This document shows positions 27,331 through 35,389 of a DNA stretch of 43,856 bases, one piece after another (position 1 is the stretch's first letter; each line of letters begins with the position of its first letter). This DNA comes from Omnitrophica bacterium GWA2_41_15. Lineage in GTDB: Bacteria > Omnitrophota > Gorgyraeia > Gygaellales > Profunditerraquicolaceae. The notes under the pieces are model-generated. The model was not told the origin of the DNA and ran no database searches. It saw only the letters and a list, made by a program, of their open reading frames with translations. Position numbers and translations under genes: made by a program. The stretch is from positions 12,783 through 56,638 of the forward strand of contig CAKKQZ010000011.1 in assembly GCA_919902445.1 (NCBI GenBank), written 5' to 3'.

Positions 27331-27834
27331 ATGGCCTTTAAAAAGAAGGTTGAGGAAAAGATTCTTGACGTCGATGCTTCCATGCAGGGGAGCCTCATTT
27401 TTAAGGACCCGGTAAACTTGCGCATCAACGGAAAATTCGAAGGTAATTTAGAAACCAAGGGCAATTTGACAGTTGGTTCAACTGCCGTGATATCCGCTGA
27501 TATCATAGGTGATAATATTATAGTCGGCGGAAAAGTCAAGGGAAGGATTACCGCTAAGGAAAGGCTGACGCTTTTGCCTTCGGCAGTTGTAGAGGGGTCG
27601 ATTTATCCTGCGAGATTAAATATTGCTGAAGGAGCTATCCTTGAAGGCAATTGCTATATGCTCCATGATTTTTTAAATGCCGAAGAACTTGCACGCTATC
27701 TTGAGGTTGACTTAAATTCTATTATGGAATGGGCTAATTCTGGGAAGATGCCCGGTCAAAAGGAAGGTAGCGACTGGAGATTTGAGAGGAAGGCGATTGA
27801 TTCCTGGGTTGCGTCGGGTAAGATCGAAAGATAA
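27331..27834 (+). CDS. Bactofilin (polymer-forming cytoskeletal protein) fused to a C-terminal excisionase/MerR-type HTH
   Basis: Bactofilin repeats LNLRINGKFEGNLETKGNLTVGSTAVISADIIGDNIIVGGKVKGRITAKERLTLLPSAVVEGSI; then FLNAEELARYLEVDLNSIMEWANSGKMPGQKEGSDWRFERKAIDSWV. Confidence 0.88.
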   Translation: MAFKKKVEEKILDVDASMQGSLIFKDPVNLRINGKFEGNLETKGNLTVGSTAVISADIIGDNIIVGGKVKGRITAKERLTLLPSAVVEGSIYPARLNIAEGAILEGNCYMLHDFLNAEELARYLEVDLNSIMEWANSGKMPGQKEGSDWRFERKAIDSWVASGKIER

Positions 27835-27842
27835 AACAACCC

Positions 27843-28154
27843 ATGGCTGAAGAAAAACTTTTGACGGTAAGGGAAGTAGCTTCATTATTGGGGGTATCGG
27901 AAAAAGAAGTGGTTGATTTAGCTGAAAGCGGCGCTATTCCGGCGTACAAAGTCGGCGGTGTATACTTAAGGTTTAAAAGGGAGCAGGTTAAGAATTTAAG
28001 AAAGTACAGCCGCGCTCCGGCTGCTAAGGTTGTGGCTAAGCAAAAAGCTTCATTTAAGGACCGGGTTAGTGACTTTTTCTATTTCAACGATTTTTATATA
28101 TTGGCAGGGATGTTGATAATTTTGCTTTTGTTAATCATATTCCAGGGAAATTAA
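27843..28154 (+). CDS. Excisionase-type HTH protein with C-terminal transmembrane helix
   Basis: LLTVREVASLLGVSEKEVVDLAESGAIPAYKVGGVYLRFKREQV...DFYILAGMLIILLLLIIFQGN*. Confidence 0.85.
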   Translation: MAEEKLLTVREVASLLGVSEKEVVDLAESGAIPAYKVGGVYLRFKREQVKNLRKYSRAPAAKVVAKQKASFKDRVSDFFYFNDFYILAGMLIILLLLIIFQGN

Positions 28155-28158
28155 GATA

Positions 28159-28830
28159 ATGGTTTTAAAATCTAAGTTTTGCGACTTAGGGTTTGCCAAA
28201 GTCGATATAGATAGAAAAAAACGAAGGGGCTTTGCAGAAGCAATATATTCTCCCGGAAAATCTAGGGAGCACTTAAAGAAGATATCCCGGGAATTAATTA
28301 AAAATAAACAGGATTTACTTTTAACTAGGTTAGATAAAAATACCTTTTCTTACCTAAAGAAATCAATCCCCGGATTAAAATACAATCCAAAAGCACGATT
28401 GGGATTCCTCATACAAAATGGAAGGGTTGTCGGCAAGGGCGTATCATTGGTGATTTGCGCGGGGACATCTGACATACCTGTGGCTGAGGAAGCAGCCGCT
28501 GTCCTTGAAGTAATGGGGAATAAAGTGGTCAGGCTTTTTGACGTAGGAGTGGCAGGGGTTCATCGCATAATGCAAAAAATTGAGGTTTTAAAGAAAGCAA
28601 AGGTGATTGTGGTAGTCGCCGGCATGGAGGGGGCATTGGCAAGTTTAGTGAGCGGGCTAGTCAGTTGTCCGGTTATTGCCGTTCCGACCAGCTGCGGTTA
28701 CGGCGCTAATTTTGGCGGGCTCTCGGCGCTATTAACCATGTTAAATAGTTGTTCTCCGGGGGTAGCAGTGGTAAATATCGATAATGGTTTTGGCGCGGGA
28801 TATTTCGCGAGCCTTGTTAACCGGCCATAA
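28159..28830 (+). CDS. larB: LarB-like nickel-pincer cofactor biosynthesis protein
   Basis: GTSDIPVAEEAAAVLEVMGNKVVRLFDVGVAGVHR, VVVAGMEGALASLVSGLVSCPVIAVPTSCGYGANFGGLSALLTMLNSCSPGVAVVNIDNGFGAGY. Confidence 0.92.
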   Translation: MVLKSKFCDLGFAKVDIDRKKRRGFAEAIYSPGKSREHLKKISRELIKNKQDLLLTRLDKNTFSYLKKSIPGLKYNPKARLGFLIQNGRVVGKGVSLVICAGTSDIPVAEEAAAVLEVMGNKVVRLFDVGVAGVHRIMQKIEVLKKAKVIVVVAGMEGALASLVSGLVSCPVIAVPTSCGYGANFGGLSALLTMLNSCSPGVAVVNIDNGFGAGYFASLVNRP

Positions 28831-28870
28831 GTTGTAAGCGGCTTAACCCTTGGGCCATAAGTTAAGAGCT

Positions 28871-29284
28871 ATGAAGATAAATTTAAAAGAGGCAATAAAA
28901 TTCCACGGCCATCTAGGGCCGTATCTTGTTTTGGGGCTTTTAGCGGGAGAAACAGCCCTTAAAAAATTAAAGTCAAAAAAATATTTCGGATTAAAGGTCA
29001 GTGTGTGGGGAGCAAATAAAAAGCCGAAATCCTGCCTCGTAGATGGTTTGCAATTATCTACAGGCGCAACCTACGGAAAAGGAAATATCCATAAATATAA
29101 TAGCAGGATAATTAAGATTTTATTTTTCGATAAGAACCGTAACAGGAGGCTAACTATTGCGTTAAAAAAAGATTTGATTTTTAAATTGAATACTTTAAAA
29201 GGACATAGGGACTCTGAGGCCTTTGCCAAAAAACTCTATAACCTAAAGCCTTTAAAAGTTTTTGACTTACAATCCATAACTTAA
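28871..29284 (+). CDS. FmdE family protein
   Basis: AIKFHGHLGPYLVLGLLAGETAL (FmdE signature). ATG 28871 preferred over ORF-track TTG 28850. Confidence 0.8.
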   Translation: MKINLKEAIKFHGHLGPYLVLGLLAGETALKKLKSKKYFGLKVSVWGANKKPKSCLVDGLQLSTGATYGKGNIHKYNSRIIKILFFDKNRNRRLTIALKKDLIFKLNTLKGHRDSEAFAKKLYNLKPLKVFDLQSIT

Positions 29285-29306
29285 AACTTACTACTGGAGA
29301 AAAAAC

Positions 29307-30638
29307 ATGGCGCTTTCAGGATTGGATATTTACAAATTATTGCCCAAGACAAACTGCCGGGAATGCGGGTTCCCTACCTGCCTTGCCTTTGCCATGCAGC
29401 TTGCAAAAAAGGCAATAAGTATTGATAAATGCCCGTACCTTAGCCAGGAGGCAAAAAAGGTTTTAGAGGCATCAAGCCAGCCGCCTATAAAATTGGTGAC
29501 GGTCGGCGTGGGTGACTCGAGGTTAGAATTCGGTAATGAGACAGTGATGTTTCGCCATGAAGAAAAATTTTTTCATCCCTGCGGAATAGGTTTTATTATC
29601 GAAGATAATTTAAGCGACTCTGAGATTTCGCGAAAGCTCGAGAGGATAAATAAGTTAAAGTTTGAACGCGTAGGACAGAAGATAGAGGTGAATCTTGTGG
29701 CGGTCAGGCAAACCAATGACGGGCAAAGGTTCGTTGACGCGGTGCAGTTAGTTTCAAGCGGCACTTCCTTAGGCCTGGTATTAATGAGCGATGAACCGGA
29801 GGCTCTAAAATCAGCATTAGAAATTACAAGAACAAAAAGGCCGTTAATTTACCATGCCACAAAAAATAATTTAGCAGCAGTTGCGCAGGTGGCCAAGGAA
29901 TTTAATCTGCCGCTAGTTGTTTCTGGCCCTGATTTAGATACTCTCTCAAACCTGACAAAAGAGTTGAATAGCCTGGGCGTTGCCGAGTTAGTTTTAGAGA
30001 CAGAGAAAAAAAACGTTGCGGATAAAATCTGGGATTTAACCCAAATACGAAGGCAGGCATTAAGGAAGTCAAATCGGGCTTTGGGTTATCCTGTTTTGGT
30101 TTTAGTGGAAAATTCCGATCCTTACGAAGAGGCTGTCGAGGCCGCGACTTTTATTGCAAAGTACGCGAGTATGCTTTTGATGAAAGGGACTGAATCCTGG
30201 CAGGTTTTATCGCTTTTAACTTTAAGGCAGAATATTTACACTGACCCGCAGAAACCCTTACAGATGGAGGCAAAGCTTTATGCTATTGGACAGGTAACCG
30301 ATAAATCTCCTGTGCTGGTTACAACTAATTTTTCTTTAAGCTACTACACTGTTTTAGGGGAAGTGGAGGCAAGTAAGATTCCAGCTTACATAGTTAGCGT
30401 AGATACAGAAGGTATGTCCGTATTGACTGCGTGGGCTGCTGAAAAGTTTACTCCGGATAAGATCACGGAGAATTTGGAAAAGTGCGAAGTAGCAAAGGCG
30501 GTTTCGCATAAACGGTTGATTATTCCCGGTTATGTTGCGGTTATGAGCGGCGATTTAGAAGAGAAATCCGGTTGGCAGGTCACTGTCGGGCCAAAAGAGG
30601 CTGCCGGGATACCCAGCTTCTTAAAGAATTTACAGTAG
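29307..30638 (+). CDS. acsC: Acetyl-CoA decarbonylase/synthase (CO dehydrogenase/ACS) gamma subunit, corrinoid Fe-S protein large subunit
   Basis: Cys cluster LPKTNCRECGFPTCLAFAMQLAKKAISIDKCPYLS plus TIM-barrel homologous to AcsC/CdhE. Confidence 0.94.
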   Translation: MALSGLDIYKLLPKTNCRECGFPTCLAFAMQLAKKAISIDKCPYLSQEAKKVLEASSQPPIKLVTVGVGDSRLEFGNETVMFRHEEKFFHPCGIGFIIEDNLSDSEISRKLERINKLKFERVGQKIEVNLVAVRQTNDGQRFVDAVQLVSSGTSLGLVLMSDEPEALKSALEITRTKRPLIYHATKNNLAAVAQVAKEFNLPLVVSGPDLDTLSNLTKELNSLGVAELVLETEKKNVADKIWDLTQIRRQALRKSNRALGYPVLVLVENSDPYEEAVEAATFIAKYASMLLMKGTESWQVLSLLTLRQNIYTDPQKPLQMEAKLYAIGQVTDKSPVLVTTNFSLSYYTVLGEVEASKIPAYIVSVDTEGMSVLTAWAAEKFTPDKITENLEKCEVAKAVSHKRLIIPGYVAVMSGDLEEKSGWQVTVGPKEAAGIPSFLKNLQ

Positions 30639-30700
30639 GAATTTCATAACGAAGAAAGTTCCTTTACAGCTTATCGCGGGATAGCTTTCGTCAAAGCTAC

Positions 30701-30752
30701 AGGGACTGTCCCCGTCAAAGCTATTGGTTGTATAACCAGAGGGACTGTCCCT
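30701..30752. repeat. Family A palindromic repeat in the acsC-acsV gap
   Basis: AGGGACTGTCCCCGTCAAAGCTATTGGTTGTATAACCAGAGGGACTGTCCCT. Confidence 0.9.
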
Positions 30753-30790
30753 GAACAGATTTAATGAAAACTGTCCCGACCAAATAAACA

Positions 30791-32719
30791 ATGGAAAAAT
30801 TCAAGATTAAATTTTATCCGGACAATAAGACAATCGAGGTTGAAAAGAGCAAGACTATTCTTTCAGCTGCGATATCCGCCGGGGTCTATATAAATTCCAG
30901 TTGCGGCGGCGACGGCGTTTGCGGAAGGTGTAAGGTGATTGTCAAGAAGGGTGAGGTTCTTACCCATCCCACCGGAAGAATAAGCCTGGATGAGAGGGCG
31001 CATGGAGTATATTTATCCTGCCTGACTACTGCGCAAAGCGATTTAGAGGTTGAAGTTCCTCCTGAGTCAAGATTGGATTTTGAGAAGTTATCTGCGCAGG
31101 AACTGGAGTTACGCCTTAAGGGGCTATACGAGGAATCCGAAGAAGTAGAGGAAGTGGTGCCTGTTAAGCCTGAAGAGATTTTTACCCACTCTCCTTTATC
31201 TACAAAATTATATTTGGAATTGCCAAAGCCCACCTTAAAAGATAATATCAGTGACCTTGAGCGGCTATACCGGGAAATAAGGCGTTTAAGCGATGTTCCC
31301 ATTATGCAGGCAGGGCTTGCCAATATTAGAAAACTGGGAGAGTTGCTGCGTGATTCTGATTGGAAAGTCACTGTTACTTTAGGAAAAAGAAATGAAACTG
31401 TTGAGATTGTTTTGGTTGAGCCGGGAGATACTCAAGCTAAAAATTTTGGCATGGCCTTTGATATAGGCACTACTACGATATCCGGGCAACTCGTGGATTT
31501 AAATAATAAAATGGTCTTGGGCACAAGGGCAACATATAATAAACAGGCAAGTTTCGGCAGCGACGTAATCACTCGTATAATCTATGCTCAGGAGGAGGAC
31601 GGTTTAGAAAAACTGCATCACGCGGTTATTGACACTATGAACCATATGATTCAGGATTTAATCCAGGAGTATAACGTTGATCTTAATGACGTAAACTGCT
31701 GTTTGTGCGCGGGAAATACTACTATGGCGCATCTTTTGCTTCGGGTCGACCCCACCTATATCAGAAGGGAGCCGTATGTTCCTACGGCAAATTTTGTGCC
31801 TGTTATACGCGCTGCAGAAGCAGGCATAAAGATAAATCCCCGCGGGCTTTTATCATGTGTTCCCGGAGTTTCCAGTTATGTGGGAGGAGATACTACCTCA
31901 GGAGTTTTATCGAGCGGCCAATATAAAGAAGGAGATTTAAGCATACTGATAGATGTCGGCACTAACGGAGAAATTGTACTTGGTAGTAAAGACTTCTTGG
32001 TAAGTTGCGCCGCTTCAGCAGGGCCTGCATTTGAAGGCAGCGGCGTTACCTGCGGCATGCGCTCGAGTAAAGGAGCGATACAAAAAGTAAAAATAGACCC
32101 TAAGGATTTTGATGTGGTATGCGATACTATCGGTGGGGCCCCAGCGCGCGGCATATGCGGTTCAGGTTATATTGATATCATCGCAGGGATGCTGAAAGTC
32201 GGTATTATCGATAAAAGCGGCAAGATTATAGCAGAAAATAAAAAACGTATCCGCGATAGCGACTTGGGGCGCGAATTTGTGCTTTATTTTAAAGAGCAGG
32301 CAGATTCAACGAGCGATATAGTCGTCAATGAGGCGGATATCGAAAATTTAAAACGCGCCAAAGGCGCAATTTATGCCGCGACTTCTATTTTAGTAAAGCA
32401 CATGGGCCTTGATTTTGCTTCGATAAAGAAATTCTTTATTGCCGGCGGATTCGGGACTTACCTTGATATTGAGAACGCTGTGCGCATCGGTTTATTGCCT
32501 GATTTAGAAAGGCAGAAATTTTCCTTTATCGGAAATAGTTCTCTGGCAGGCGCCAGGCAAATGCTTTTATCCTTTGAGGCAACAAAGATTGCTGAAACAA
32601 TTGCTAAAAAGATCACTTATTTTGAGCTTTCGGTAGACCCGGGCTACATGGATGAGTATATGGCGGCGCTTTTTTTCCCGCATACGGATTTGGAAAAATT
32701 CCCTTCATTAAAAGCTTGA
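30791..32719 (+). CDS. acsV: ASKHA-type reductive activator of corrinoid protein with N-terminal 2Fe-2S domain (AcsV/RACo-like, DUF4445)
   Basis: CGGDGVCGRCKVIVKKGEV ferredoxin motif; FGMAFDIGTTTISGQLVDL..., LIDVGTNGEIVLGSKD, GRICGSGYIDIIAGML-like region. Confidence 0.92.
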   Translation: MEKFKIKFYPDNKTIEVEKSKTILSAAISAGVYINSSCGGDGVCGRCKVIVKKGEVLTHPTGRISLDERAHGVYLSCLTTAQSDLEVEVPPESRLDFEKLSAQELELRLKGLYEESEEVEEVVPVKPEEIFTHSPLSTKLYLELPKPTLKDNISDLERLYREIRRLSDVPIMQAGLANIRKLGELLRDSDWKVTVTLGKRNETVEIVLVEPGDTQAKNFGMAFDIGTTTISGQLVDLNNKMVLGTRATYNKQASFGSDVITRIIYAQEEDGLEKLHHAVIDTMNHMIQDLIQEYNVDLNDVNCCLCAGNTTMAHLLLRVDPTYIRREPYVPTANFVPVIRAAEAGIKINPRGLLSCVPGVSSYVGGDTTSGVLSSGQYKEGDLSILIDVGTNGEIVLGSKDFLVSCAASAGPAFEGSGVTCGMRSSKGAIQKVKIDPKDFDVVCDTIGGAPARGICGSGYIDIIAGMLKVGIIDKSGKIIAENKKRIRDSDLGREFVLYFKEQADSTSDIVVNEADIENLKRAKGAIYAATSILVKHMGLDFASIKKFFIAGGFGTYLDIENAVRIGLLPDLERQKFSFIGNSSLAGARQMLLSFEATKIAETIAKKITYFELSVDPGYMDEYMAALFFPHTDLEKFPSLKA

Positions 32720-32739
32720 ACAAGATAAGCACTGCACAC

Positions 32740-32838
32740 AGGGACAGCCTTAAAACAGTTACGGGACACCTTCCATCAAAGCAATAAAAACAATAGCTCA
32801 ATGGAAAGTGTCCCGCCGATGAACAGGAGACTGTCCCT
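32740..32838. repeat. Family A nested palindrome downstream of acsV
   Basis: Outer AGGGACAG/CTGTCCCT; inner CGGGACACCTTCCAT/ATGGAAAGTGTCCCG (14/15). Confidence 0.88.
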
Positions 32839-32872
32839 CAATAATATAAGGGTTGCGGTGATAGATAAGTGA

Positions 32873-32917
32873 GGCCATAACTTATGGAGGCGTTTAGCCG
32901 ACATAAGTTATCTGGCC
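32873..32917 (-). repeat. Family B bulged palindrome, copy B5
   Basis: GGCC-ATAACTTATG GA GGC GTTTA GCC GA CATAAGTTAT-CT-GGCC. Confidence 0.87.
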
Positions 32918-32923
32918 GAACTT

Positions 32924-32979
32924 ATCCCGTTAGAAATTTTGCGTATTAATTATTGTCAATCTGGTATTTCTAACGGGAT
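32924..32979. repeat. 14-bp perfect inverted repeat ATCCCGTTAGAAAT/ATTTCTAACGGGAT
   Basis: Arms 32924-32937 and 32966-32979; sits between B5 and B6, positionally equivalent to 27212-27263. Confidence 0.9.
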
Positions 32980-32985
32980 TAATTC

Positions 32986-33035
32986 ACACATTGACTTACT
33001 CATACTGGCGTATTCGTAAGTCAAGTGTTCATTAA
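32986..33035 (+). repeat. Family B bulged palindrome, copy B6
   Basis: Identical to B4 over the 62-bp block; ends 10 nt before the acsD ATG. Confidence 0.92.
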
Positions 33036-33044
33036 GGGGTTGAT

Positions 33045-34034
33045 ATGGAATTGGCATTGGAGAAGTGGTCAGGGAGCGTTGCAGAGGTTTCTGTTGGTGC
33101 CACTAAAGATGAGGGGGGCACGCGTGCAAAGTCGATTAAGATAGGGGGGCATAAAACTCTGCCTCTTTTATTTAAAGAGAGCGCAATCCCTAATAGGCCG
33201 GTGGTAGCCTTTGAGGTCTGGGATATTGCGCCGACTGAATGGCCGGAAGAATTAATTAAGTCATATGGCGATAAATTAAAAGACCCTGTTGCCTGGGCTG
33301 ATTTTTGCGTGAAAGAATATAAGGCGCAGGTTTTGTGCATAAAGCTTCAGGGATCGCATCCTGATTTTGGGAATAAAACCCCTGATGAGGAAGCAAAGCT
33401 AATAGGCAAAATATTAAAGAGAGTGGATGTCCCTTTGGTAATATTAGGGAGCGGAGACGACTCAAAAGATAATTTGGTTTTGCCTGCAGCAAGCGAAGCG
33501 GCAAAGGGTGAGCGCGCCCTGGTAGGAGACGCGGTTCAGGACAATTATAAGACGCTTGTTGCCGCGGTCCTTGCCGATGGACATAATATTATCGCCGAGT
33601 CTCCGATAGATATAAATATTGCCAAGCAGTTAAATATATTGATTTCAGATATGGGCCTATCTTTAGAGCGTATTGTTATTAATCCGACTATCGGGGCTTT
33701 GGGGTATGGTTTGGAATATGCTTATTCTATTATGGAGCGCGCTCGCCTAGCCGCATTATCAGGGGATAAAACAGTAGCCAATCCTTTTGTATGTTTTGTG
33801 GGGCATGAAGCCTGGAGGGCAAAAGAGGCAAAGGCGAAAATAGCGGAATTTCCCTCATGGGGCCCTGAGCCTGAACGCGGCATAATCTGGGAGGTGATCA
33901 CAGCGGCCGCATTGATACAGTCAGGAGGAGACCTTTTGATTATGCGCCATCCTAAAGCGGTTGAAAAGGTAAATAAATATATAGATGAATTATTTAGGGA
34001 CGCTTCTCAAGTCAGCTATAAGGTGTCCCCTTAA
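33045..34034 (+). CDS. acsD: Acetyl-CoA decarbonylase/synthase delta subunit, corrinoid Fe-S protein small subunit
   Basis: PNRPVVAFEVWDIAPTEWPEELIKSYGD..., INPTIGALGYGLEYAYSIMERARLAAL, WGPEPERGIIWEVITA. Confidence 0.94.
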   Translation: MELALEKWSGSVAEVSVGATKDEGGTRAKSIKIGGHKTLPLLFKESAIPNRPVVAFEVWDIAPTEWPEELIKSYGDKLKDPVAWADFCVKEYKAQVLCIKLQGSHPDFGNKTPDEEAKLIGKILKRVDVPLVILGSGDDSKDNLVLPAASEAAKGERALVGDAVQDNYKTLVAAVLADGHNIIAESPIDINIAKQLNILISDMGLSLERIVINPTIGALGYGLEYAYSIMERARLAALSGDKTVANPFVCFVGHEAWRAKEAKAKIAEFPSWGPEPERGIIWEVITAAALIQSGGDLLIMRHPKAVEKVNKYIDELFRDASQVSYKVSP

Positions 34035-34072
34035 ATGGGGACAGTTTATATTCAACTTAAGAAACGTCCCTA
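34022..34072. repeat. Family A repeat overlapping the acsD stop codon
   Basis: GTGTCCCCTTAAATGGGGACAG...ACGTCCCTA. Confidence 0.7.
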
Positions 34073-34086
34073 ATTGGAGGTGAGGT

Positions 34087-34875
34087 TTGTTTATTATAGG
34101 TGAATTGATCAACGGGATGTATGCAAATATTGGCAAAGCAATCAGAGAAAAAAATAAAGCGGAAATTCAAAAGTGCGCCCTGGAGCAGATAAAGTGTGGG
34201 GCAGACGCCTTGGATGTTAACTGCGGCCCCGCTTCAAAAGAGCCGATTACTGATATTCAGTGGTTGGTCGAAGCAATTCAGGAGGTAACCGATGTGCCGA
34301 TATCTTTGGACTCCAGTAAGCCACAGGTCATTGAGTCTGGGCTCAAGGCAGCAAGGAATAAAGTAATTATTAATTCTGTAACCGCAGACCCTGACAAATT
34401 GGATATATTGGTACCTATGGCAAAGCAGCATAATGCTAAACTCATTGCTTTGACTATAAGCGCAAAGGGCATTCCTAAAGATAAGGATCAGCGTTTGGAA
34501 TTGGCTGCTACTATTGTAGCGGACTGTATTGATAAGGGCTTTCCCGTTGAGGATTTGTTCCTTGACCCTATAGTGCTTCCGCTGAATGTTGCACAGGCGC
34601 AGATGAAGGATATTTTAGAATCCATACATGAATTTAAAATTATTTCTGACCCTAGCCCAAAGACGATTGTTGGTTTAAGTAATGTCTCACAGGGGACAAA
34701 TGCCAGAAGCTTAGTTAACCGCACCTTTTTGACCATGGCAGCGGCATATGGACTTGATGCCGCAATATTGGACCCTTTAGATAAGGATTTAATGGACGCG
34801 CAGATTACCGCCGAGTTAATCTTAAATAAACATATCTACTGCGATTCGTTTCTCTACGCTTATAGAAAGAAATAA
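34087..34875 (+). CDS. acsE: Methyltetrahydrofolate:corrinoid/iron-sulfur protein methyltransferase
   Basis: IIGELINGMYANIGKAI, GADALDVNCGPAS, ISLDSSKPQVIESGL, PSPKTIVGLSNVSQGT; TTG start after GGAGGTGAGG. Confidence 0.94.
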   Translation: MFIIGELINGMYANIGKAIREKNKAEIQKCALEQIKCGADALDVNCGPASKEPITDIQWLVEAIQEVTDVPISLDSSKPQVIESGLKAARNKVIINSVTADPDKLDILVPMAKQHNAKLIALTISAKGIPKDKDQRLELAATIVADCIDKGFPVEDLFLDPIVLPLNVAQAQMKDILESIHEFKIISDPSPKTIVGLSNVSQGTNARSLVNRTFLTMAAAYGLDAAILDPLDKDLMDAQITAELILNKHIYCDSFLYAYRKK

Positions 34876-35259
34876 TTGGCAAACGGAAAAGTATTCAGGA
34901 ATATCTTAAGGGTTAACGGTTTTAGAAAAAGCGTAAAAATTGCGGCTAAGGGCATTGTTTACCTGTTTTTATACCATCGCAATATGCGGTTAATCTTTGT
35001 TGCGGGTTTACTTGCTTTTATTTTGGGCCTAACTTTTAAGCTTAGTGCTGTAGAATTAGTTGCCTTATGCGTTACTATAACACTGGTATTCATGGCGGAA
35101 ATATTTAATACGGCAATCGAACTTATGATGAATGCAATCACTGATAAATACCATACTAAGGTAAAATTAGTTAAAGATATTGCAGCGGCAGTAGTGATAC
35201 TTACGATTTTAAATTCTCTGGTAGTCGGTTATATTCTTTTTGTCAGAAAATTGTTTTAA
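34876..35259 (+). CDS. dgkA: Diacylglycerol kinase family protein
   Basis: FRKSVKIAAKGIVYLFLYHRNMRLIF...MAEIFNTAIELMMNAITDKYHTKVKLVKDIAAAVVIL; TTG start. Confidence 0.9.
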   Translation: MANGKVFRNILRVNGFRKSVKIAAKGIVYLFLYHRNMRLIFVAGLLAFILGLTFKLSAVELVALCVTITLVFMAEIFNTAIELMMNAITDKYHTKVKLVKDIAAAVVILTILNSLVVGYILFVRKLF

Positions 35260-35264
35260 GATCT

Positions 35265-35341
35265 GGCGGCGTAGCTCAGCCTGATAGAGCAGTCGGCTCA
35301 TACCCGATAGGTCACTGGTTTAAATCCAGTCGCCGCCACCA
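35265..35341 (+). tRNA. tRNA-Met (CAT, elongator-like)
   Basis: GGCGGCG/CGCCGCC acceptor, CTCATAC anticodon loop, encoded CCA; T-loop TTTAAAT. Confidence 0.9.
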
Positions 35342-35389
35342 GCCATTTTAAGATTACTAATTTACCCAAGGCACATCTGGTGAAAGCTC

